Shown here: piece by piece, positions 5,629-10,535 of the stretch
How positions within the stretch are numbered: position 1 is the first letter of the stretch
Layout of the letters: every line of letters starts with the position of its first letter
From: an uncultured archaeon A07HN63
Lineage (GTDB): Archaea > Halobacteriota > Halobacteria > Halobacteriales > Haloferacaceae
Direction of reading: 5' to 3'
DNA length: 10,535 nucleotides
Assembly: GCA_000496215.1 (NCBI GenBank)
Contig: KI543213.1
Span: 2,871-13,405, forward strand
Position numbers and translations under genes: made by a program
Notes under the pieces: model-generated
What the model was told of the DNA's origin: nothing
The model's database searches: none
The model's input: the letters and a program-made list of their open reading frames with translations, nothing else

Positions 5629-7661
5629 GCAGTCGCCAGCAACGTATCCAGACGCTGTACGAGATTTCACTCTCTATCGGGCCGAAGGAGACGCTGGCAG
5701 CGACAGCCGAGGAGGCCCTGTCGGGCTATCTTCAGAAGCTGAACTGCTCGGTCGGCGGCGTCTACCGCCGGGAGGACGACGGGAGCTACGACCCGGTCGC
5801 AACCGTACCGACCGATCCACCCGCCGACGGGCTGCTGGCGGCCGCCAGCGACAACCTGCCGGTCGTACACAGCACCGAGGAGCTGGGCGAGATTCATCCG
5901 ATCGCAACGGAAACCGACGCCGGCGAGTGGTGCTACCTGTTCGAACTCCCCGCCTTTGGCGCCCTCGTCCTCGGGAAACACACCGGCGAACTCGACAGTG
6001 TCACACAGTCAGCACTGACAGAGGTCAACGAGCGGCTGGCCGAGGTCTGTCAGAGCAAGCTGACCGAACGCCAGCTCCGCAAGGAACGCAACCGGTCTCA
6101 TGCCGTCTTCGACGCACTCCCAGAGCCGGTCGCCCGCACGGTCGTCGAGGACGGCACCGAGTACATCAAGGCCTGCAACAAACCGTTCCGCCAGACGTTC
6201 GGCCTCCCCGACGAGACGCCGGGGAGAGGTCTTCTCGACGAACTCACACCCGAGACTGTCGGCGGGAAACGACGGGCCACCGACACCGGTGGCAAGCGAC
6301 AGTACGTTACCACCGAAACAAGGTGTCCCACGAAGAACGGACACGGCGAGTTCCTCTTTCACAGCGTCCCCGTCGAGAGCGAATACGAGGCCGAATACAT
6401 CCAGCTGTACGTCGACATCAGTGACCAGAAAAAGCGGGAACGCGATCTCGAACGGTACGAGCGCCTCGTCGAGAACCTCCCCATCGGCGTCTTCCAGACC
6501 ACGCCCGGCCCCGATGGCGAGTTCCGGCTGGTCAATCAGGGACTGGTCGACATTCTCGAAGCCGACTCGAAGGAGTACTTTGACGATATCGCACCCAGCG
6601 ATCTCTACCTCGATCCCGAGCGACGACAGGAGTTCAGCGAGCGGTTGCTGGCCGAGGGGGCCGTCGAGGGGTCGAACTCCAGTTCGAGACCGCCGCCGGA
6701 AACCCGCCTCTGGGTCGAGGTCTCCGGGATCGTCACCGAGGACAACGGCGAGTCCGTCTTCGAGCTGGCGATGCAGGATATCAGTGCCCGCAAGGAGCGC
6801 GACCAGCAGCTGAGTGTGCTCAACCGGGTGTTGCGCCACAACCTGCGGAACGCGATCAACGTCATCGAGGGCAACGCCGCCCTGCTCGGCGATGCGGTCG
6901 AGGAGGAACACCTGCAAGCCAGTGTCGAGGGGATCGAACGGCGCGTCAAGAACCTCAAACAGCTGAGCGAGAAGGCCGTCACCGTCCGGTCGGTCTTCGA
7001 CAAGGGCCGCCGCATCGACACGGTCTGTGATGTCGGTGAGCTACTCGAGGCCGTCGCCACCGAGTTCGAGAGTCGCCACATGGAGGCGTCGTTCACCGTC
7101 GGCGAGTTCGACTCCCTGTACGTCAGAGCCGATAGCCGGCTGAAACTGGCGCTGAACGAACTCGTCAGCAACGCTATCGTCCACAACGACCAGCCGAATC
7201 CGAGTGTGACGATGACGGCGACGCCAGCCAAGGAAGACCGCGAGGAGGAGTGGATCGATATCGTGATCGCGGACAACGGTCCCGGCATCCCGACACAGGA
7301 GCGCAACACGATCGAAACCGGCGACGAGACGCCGCTCCAGCACGGCACCGGGCTTGGCCTGTGGCTGGTCTACTGGGCCATCTCGTTGCTCGGCGGCGAC
7401 GTGCGGATCGACCAGTCCTCCTCGGGCACCCGGGTGACGCTGACGCTCCCGAGAGCCGACGCCGACGATCCGGTCGATACGCTCGGAGTCACACAGCGAG
7501 AGGACAATCACGTCGCGGGCGGACTGGAACACGGTGAGCCGAGCGGCAGGAACCGCGAACTCGACAGCGAGAGTGACACCGAGTCGGCGACCACCGACAC
7601 GACGGACAGTAATCAGGATGTCGATGGCTCCGAGGCCGCGGCGGGGTCACCCGAAAAGTAG
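5625..7661 (+). CDS. Soluble GAF/PAS/PAS sensor histidine kinase
   Basis: This 678-aa cytoplasmic kinase has no membrane segment. Residues 1-150 look like a GAF domain. Two PAS domains follow (about 155-270, from VFDALPEPVA, and 275-390, from LVENLPIGVFQTT), each leading into a helical linker (DISDQKKRERDLE and DISARKERDQQLS). The phospho-acceptor box VLRHNLRNAINVIEGN carries His405 in the form common in haloarchaea. The ATPase domain shows the N box NELVSNAIVHN (511-521), G1 DNGPGIP (550-556) and G2 GTGLGLW (574-580), so it should be catalytically competent. After about residue 612 comes a 65-residue Ser/Asp/Glu/Thr-rich tail that looks disordered. No receiver domain is fused and no response regulator is in the window. 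Translation is probably coupled to the FIST gene, whose product may supply the input signal. Its phosphotransfer target is unknown. Confidence 0.95.
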   Translation: MSSRQQRIQTLYEISLSIGPKETLAATAEEALSGYLQKLNCSVGGVYRREDDGSYDPVATVPTDPPADGLLAAASDNLPVVHSTEELGEIHPIATETDAGEWCYLFELPAFGALVLGKHTGELDSVTQSALTEVNERLAEVCQSKLTERQLRKERNRSHAVFDALPEPVARTVVEDGTEYIKACNKPFRQTFGLPDETPGRGLLDELTPETVGGKRRATDTGGKRQYVTTETRCPTKNGHGEFLFHSVPVESEYEAEYIQLYVDISDQKKRERDLERYERLVENLPIGVFQTTPGPDGEFRLVNQGLVDILEADSKEYFDDIAPSDLYLDPERRQEFSERLLAEGAVEGSNSSSRPPPETRLWVEVSGIVTEDNGESVFELAMQDISARKERDQQLSVLNRVLRHNLRNAINVIEGNAALLGDAVEEEHLQASVEGIERRVKNLKQLSEKAVTVRSVFDKGRRIDTVCDVGELLEAVATEFESRHMEASFTVGEFDSLYVRADSRLKLALNELVSNAIVHNDQPNPSVTMTATPAKEDREEEWIDIVIADNGPGIPTQERNTIETGDETPLQHGTGLGLWLVYWAISLLGGDVRIDQSSSGTRVTLTLPRADADDPVDTLGVTQREDNHVAGGLEHGEPSGRNRELDSESDTESATTDTTDSNQDVDGSEAAAGSPEK

Positions 7662-7668
7662 CCAGTAG

Positions 7669-8307
7669 CTAGCCGAAGTTCTCGACCTTCACGGCGTCGG
7701 AATCACCGCCAGCGGCGTCGATAGCGTCGGCTGCGTCCTCGACGAACGGCTCGAACCCGTAGACGAACACCTGCTCGCCGGCGTCGCCGGTGAGCGCGTC
7801 GTCGACGGCGTCGGCGATCGAGCCGTCTGTGATCGTGACCGTCGCGCCGCGGTCGTCGAGCGTCGACAGCCGGTCCTCGTGGGCTGGTGTCTCGGCCTGA
7901 TAGATGACGGCCACCTCGCCGCCGTCGTCGAGAGCGCGTTCGCCGATCCCGACCGCTGGGCCGATGCCGGGACCGCCGGCCAGCACGACGACACGCGGTT
8001 CGCCCTCGTAGTAGTCCGCGCCGAAGGGGCCGCTCATATCGATCTCGTCGCCGGGCGTGAGAGCACCGAGATACTCGCTGAACGGGCCGCTCTCGGCAGG
8101 GTTGATCTCGACGGTGATCTCGAAGTCGTCGCGGACATCCGGCGACGAGAGCGTGTAGAACCGGGCGTAGTCGTCGCCGTCGACGGTCGCCATGAGCTTG
8201 ACGAACTGCCCGGGGTGTGCCTCGAACCCCTCGGGGGCGGCAAACTCGATGGCAACCGTCTCGGCACCAACCGTCGTCACGTCGCTCACCGTGACCGTCG
8301 TCTCCAT
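7669..8307 (-). CDS. Small FAD/NAD(P)-binding oxidoreductase, ferredoxin reductase-like
   Basis: This 212-aa flavoprotein belongs to the ferredoxin-NADP reductase superfamily. The FAD part has PGQF (32-35), the flavin-binding motif RFYTLSS (49-55) and GPFG (93-96). The nicotinamide part has VVVLAGGPGIGP (106-117), YGFEPF (183-188) in place of the more usual CGP, and the terminal ENFG. It is short: there is no fused 2Fe-2S, globin or oxygenase domain, so it would need a separate partner. Ferredoxin is the natural guess beside a ferredoxin-reducing enzyme, but this is inference. ATG 8307-8305 is chosen because family homology begins there and a TATA-like TTTA lies 26 nt upstream. The 54-codon upstream extension is arginine/proline-rich and unlike the family. 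It is convergent with the kinase gene, only 7 nt away. Confidence 0.88.
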   Translation of the reverse strand: METTVTVSDVTTVGAETVAIEFAAPEGFEAHPGQFVKLMATVDGDDYARFYTLSSPDVRDDFEITVEINPAESGPFSEYLGALTPGDEIDMSGPFGADYYEGEPRVVVLAGGPGIGPAVGIGERALDDGGEVAVIYQAETPAHEDRLSTLDDRGATVTITDGSIADAVDDALTGDAGEQVFVYGFEPFVEDAADAIDAAGGDSDAVKVENFG

Positions 8308-8330
8308 GATAGAGGGTTGGTGACGGCTCC

Positions 8331-8335
8331 TAAAG
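8331..8335 (-). promoter_or_regulatory. Weak TATA-like element of the flavoprotein gene
   Basis: CCTTTAGG on the minus strand places TTTA about 26 nt before the ATG at 8307, the spacing expected for a leaderless mRNA. The match is short and lies in G+C-rich DNA, so support comes mainly from position. Confidence 0.35.
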
Positions 8336-8538
8336 GGTCTTTGCTCCCGGCGATGGCCGGCGGTCGAGAGCCGACAGAAGGGCAGTATCGGGCGACGAGC
8401 AGCCGGGATCGCGCCACGATGGGGGTCGATAGCGGCAAAACTGCGTATTCGTTCACTATTGTTCAACACTAATAGACAGTGACGCCAAAATCAGGGGTGA
8501 GTATTTCAGAACTCTTTTGATTTGTGGGCCGCAAGGTC

Positions 8539-8545
8539 GGGTGAT
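8539..8545 (+). promoter_or_regulatory. Ribosome binding site of korA
   Basis: GGGTGAT, matching part of the archaeal Shine-Dalgarno consensus GGAGGTGATC, ends 3 nt before the ATG at 8549. It selects this start over an in-frame TTG at 8522 and implies a leadered mRNA, unlike acs and the FIST operon. A possible TATA element, GTATTT at 8501-8506, would put transcription start near 8529. It is not strong. Confidence 0.45.
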
Positions 8546-8548
8546 ACT

Positions 8549-10312
8549 ATGCCCGCGGACTTCAACTGGGCCGTCGGCGGCGAGGCCGGCGACGGCATCG
8601 ACTCCACCGGCAAGATCTTCGCGCAGGCACTCTCGCGGGCCGGCCGACACGTGTTTACCTCCAAGGATTTCGCCTCCCGTATCCGCGGCGGATACACGGC
8701 CTACAAGATCCGCACGTCCGTCGGGCAGGTCCGGAGTGTCGTCGACCGGCTGGACGTGCTGATCGCGCTGACGCCACGAACCATCGAGGAGAACCTCGAG
8801 GAACTCCACGACGGCTCGGTTATTATCTACGACGGCGAGCGCACGTCGATGCAGGACGCCCCGATCCCCGACAACATGGTCGGGCTCGACGTGCCGCTGA
8901 AACGGCTGGCCGAGGAGGCCGGCGGCGCGATCATGCGCAACGTCGTCGCCCTCGGCGCGGCCTGCGCGGTCACCGAGTTTCCCATCGAGAACCTCGACAG
9001 CGCCCTCGAAAAGCGGTTCGGCGCGAAAGGCCAGAAGCTCGTCGAGAACAACAAGGAGGCCGCCCGGAAGGGACAGGCCTACGTCACCGACAACTACGAC
9101 CACGACTTCGAGTACGCACTCGAAACGACCGACAACGACTACGTCCTGCTGAACGGCGATGAGGCCATCGGGATGGGTGCCATCGCCGCCGGCTGTCGGT
9201 ACTACGCCGGCTACCCGATCACGCCCGCGACCAACGTGATGGAGTACCTCACCGGGCGAATCGAGCAGTACGGCGGCCACGTCGTGCAGGCCGAGGACGA
9301 ACTCTCGGCGATCAACATGGCACTCGGCGCGGCACGAGCGGGCGCGCGGGCGATGACGGCAACGTCTGGGCCAGGGATCGACCTCATGGCCGAGAGCTTC
9401 GGCCTCGTGGCGACAACCGAGACGCCGCTCGTCATCTGTAACGTGATGCGCTCGGGCCCCTCGACGGGGATGCCGACCAAACAGGAACAGGGCGACCTCA
9501 ACGCGATGCTGTACGGCGGCCACGGCGAGATTCCGCGGTTCGTCGTCGCGCCGACGAGTATCGACGAGTGCTTCTGGAAGACCGTCGAGGCGTTCAACCT
9601 CGCCGAAAAATATCAGATTCCAGTCTATCTCACCGCCGACCTGTCGATGGCCGTCACCGAGCGAACCTTCGAACCCGACGCCTTCGATATGGACGAGGTC
9701 GAAATCGACCGCGGGAAACTCGTCGACGAGGAGGGGCTTGCCGAGTGGCAGAATCAAAAGGGCCAGTTCCAGCCCCACGCCATCACCGACGACGGGATCA
9801 GCCCGCGAGCACTGCCCGGGACCGACGACGGCGCCCACATGACGACCGGCCTCGAACACGACGAGCTGGGCCGCCGGACCGAGGACACCGAGATGCGGGT
9901 CAAACAGGTCGACAAACGCGACCGGAAGATCGAGACCGCCAAAGAGCGCGAAGCGTGGGACGCCCGCGAGTTCGGCGACACCGACGCCGACACGCTCATT
10001 CTCTCGTGGGGCTCCAACGAGGGTGCCATCATCGAGGCGATGGACATCCTTGACGACGATGGGATCGACATCCAGTTCATCTCCGTCCCCTACATTTTCC
10101 CGCGGCCCGATCTGCGCGACGCCATCGACGACGCCGAGGACGTGCTCGTCGTCGAGTGCAACAGCACCGGCCAGTTCGCCGACCTGATCGAACGCGACGC
10201 CCTCGCCCGTGTCGACCGCATCAACAAGTACAACGGCGTCCGCTTCAAGGCGGACGAACTCGCCGAGGAAATCGAGCAGGCAGTCAGCAGTCCACAGGAG
10301 GTACCACAATGA
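8549..10312 (+). CDS. korA: 2-oxoglutarate:ferredoxin oxidoreductase, alpha subunit (gamma-alpha fusion)
   Basis: With KorB this enzyme oxidises 2-oxoglutarate and CoA to succinyl-CoA and CO2, passing electrons to ferredoxin. It replaces the NAD-linked dehydrogenase in the haloarchaeal citric acid cycle. The 587 aa comprise an N-terminal gamma domain (1-185, with VGGEAGDGIDSTGK near 9-22 and SRIRGGYTAYK at 43-53) fused to the alpha domain. The alpha domain shows YPITPAT (222-228), SGPGIDLM (273-280) and SGPSTGMPTKQEQGDL (302-317), then a C-terminal domain from TLILSWGSNEG (482-492). Fusion of gamma and alpha is normal for haloarchaea. The NWAVGGEAGDGIDSTGK opening fits the Kor type better than the pyruvate (Por) type, whose opening I recall as RIAGGSGDGIDST. 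Substrate is therefore assigned by resemblance. The stop overlaps korB by 4 nt. Confidence 0.93.
   Translation: MPADFNWAVGGEAGDGIDSTGKIFAQALSRAGRHVFTSKDFASRIRGGYTAYKIRTSVGQVRSVVDRLDVLIALTPRTIEENLEELHDGSVIIYDGERTSMQDAPIPDNMVGLDVPLKRLAEEAGGAIMRNVVALGAACAVTEFPIENLDSALEKRFGAKGQKLVENNKEAARKGQAYVTDNYDHDFEYALETTDNDYVLLNGDEAIGMGAIAAGCRYYAGYPITPATNVMEYLTGRIEQYGGHVVQAEDELSAINMALGAARAGARAMTATSGPGIDLMAESFGLVATTETPLVICNVMRSGPSTGMPTKQEQGDLNAMLYGGHGEIPRFVVAPTSIDECFWKTVEAFNLAEKYQIPVYLTADLSMAVTERTFEPDAFDMDEVEIDRGKLVDEEGLAEWQNQKGQFQPHAITDDGISPRALPGTDDGAHMTTGLEHDELGRRTEDTEMRVKQVDKRDRKIETAKEREAWDAREFGDTDADTLILSWGSNEGAIIEAMDILDDDGIDIQFISVPYIFPRPDLRDAIDDAEDVLVVECNSTGQFADLIERDALARVDRINKYNGVRFKADELAEEIEQAVSSPQEVPQ
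10297..10302 (+). promoter_or_regulatory. Ribosome binding site of korB
   Basis: GGAGGT within the last codons of korA, 6 nt before the korB ATG, is a near-perfect Shine-Dalgarno sequence. With the ATGA overlap it should keep KorA and KorB synthesis in step. Confidence 0.75.
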
Positions 10313-10535
10313 GCTCAGACGTTCGCTTTACCGATTTCAAATCCGACAAACAACCGACCTGGTGTCCCGGCTGCGGCGACTTCGGGACGATGAACGGGAT
10401 GATGAAAGCACTCGCCAACACCGGCAACGACCCCGACAACACGTTCGTCGTCGCCGGGATCGGCTGTTCCGGCAAGATCGGGACCTACATGCACAGCTAC
10501 GCGCTGCACGGCGTCCACGGCCGCGCGCTCCCGCT
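10309..10535 (+). CDS. korB: 2-oxoglutarate:ferredoxin oxidoreductase, beta subunit (5' part)
   Basis: The gene is partial: 75 codons are visible before the window ends. KorB is the thiamine diphosphate-binding half of the enzyme and, in this family, also carries the iron-sulfur cluster. The visible N-terminus includes PTWCPGCGDFG (16-26), whose cysteines belong to the cluster-binding set, and GIGCSGK (50-56) of the thiamine diphosphate site. The GDG motif and remaining cysteines lie beyond the window. The ATG overlaps the korA stop as ATGA and is preceded by a strong ribosome binding site. Specificity for 2-oxoglutarate is taken from KorA. Confidence 0.93.
   Translation, partial: MSSDVRFTDFKSDKQPTWCPGCGDFGTMNGMMKALANTGNDPDNTFVVAGIGCSGKIGTYMHSYALHGVHGRALP

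Noticed and set aside
4612..5670. 352-codon minus strand open frame opposite the FIST gene
   Set aside because: It is a shadow of a well-supported FIST protein.
8308..8469. 54-codon N-terminal extension of the flavoprotein
   Set aside because: It is arginine/proline-rich, unlike the acidic protein that follows, and overlaps the likely promoter.
8456..10309. 617-codon open frame on the minus strand opposite korA
   Set aside because: It mirrors a clear korA gene. Long antisense frames are expected in G+C-rich haloarchaeal genes, and its translation fits no family.

Overview
The window is chromosomal DNA from a haloarchaeon (class Halobacteria). The proteins are strongly acidic, coding regions are G+C rich with G/C at most third codon positions, two archaellin genes carry class III signal peptides, and a fused 2-oxoacid:ferredoxin oxidoreductase is present. 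Several starts sit about 26-30 nt from an archaeal TATA box, as expected for leaderless mRNAs. I cannot name a genus.

Layout, left to right. (1) 1-304: the 3' end of an unrecognised acidic protein on the + strand, apparently interrupted by a 1-base deletion. (2) 419-2070: two tandem archaellin genes on the minus strand. The upstream copy (1465-2070) is intact. The downstream copy (419-1014) has lost one base in the glycine codon at its signal-peptide cleavage site. The 450-bp gap between them holds the downstream copy's promoter and a 28-bp-periodic repeat array. (3) 2307-4298: acetyl-CoA synthetase (acs), minus strand. (4) 4528-7661: a two-gene + strand operon, divergent from acs, encoding a FIST-domain protein and a soluble GAF/PAS/PAS histidine kinase, with overlapping stop and start. 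(5) 7669-8307: a short ferredoxin reductase-like flavoprotein, minus strand, convergent with the kinase gene. (6) 8549-10535: korA and the 5' part of korB, encoding 2-oxoglutarate:ferredoxin oxidoreductase, + strand.

How the genes fit together. Acs supplies acetyl-CoA to the citric acid cycle. KorAB performs the ferredoxin-linked 2-oxoglutarate step of that cycle. The small flavoprotein could move electrons between ferredoxin and a nicotinamide, though this is inference. The FIST/kinase pair looks like a cytoplasmic sensory unit beside these genes, with no response regulator in the window. The archaellin locus is the most unusual part. It has lower GC3, a frameshifted gene, a repeat array, and a perfect 12-bp inverted repeat bracketing the promoter of the damaged copy. 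That arrangement could be an invertible promoter segment, could allow pairing between the two archaellin transcripts, or could be chance in GT-rich DNA. The sequence alone cannot decide.
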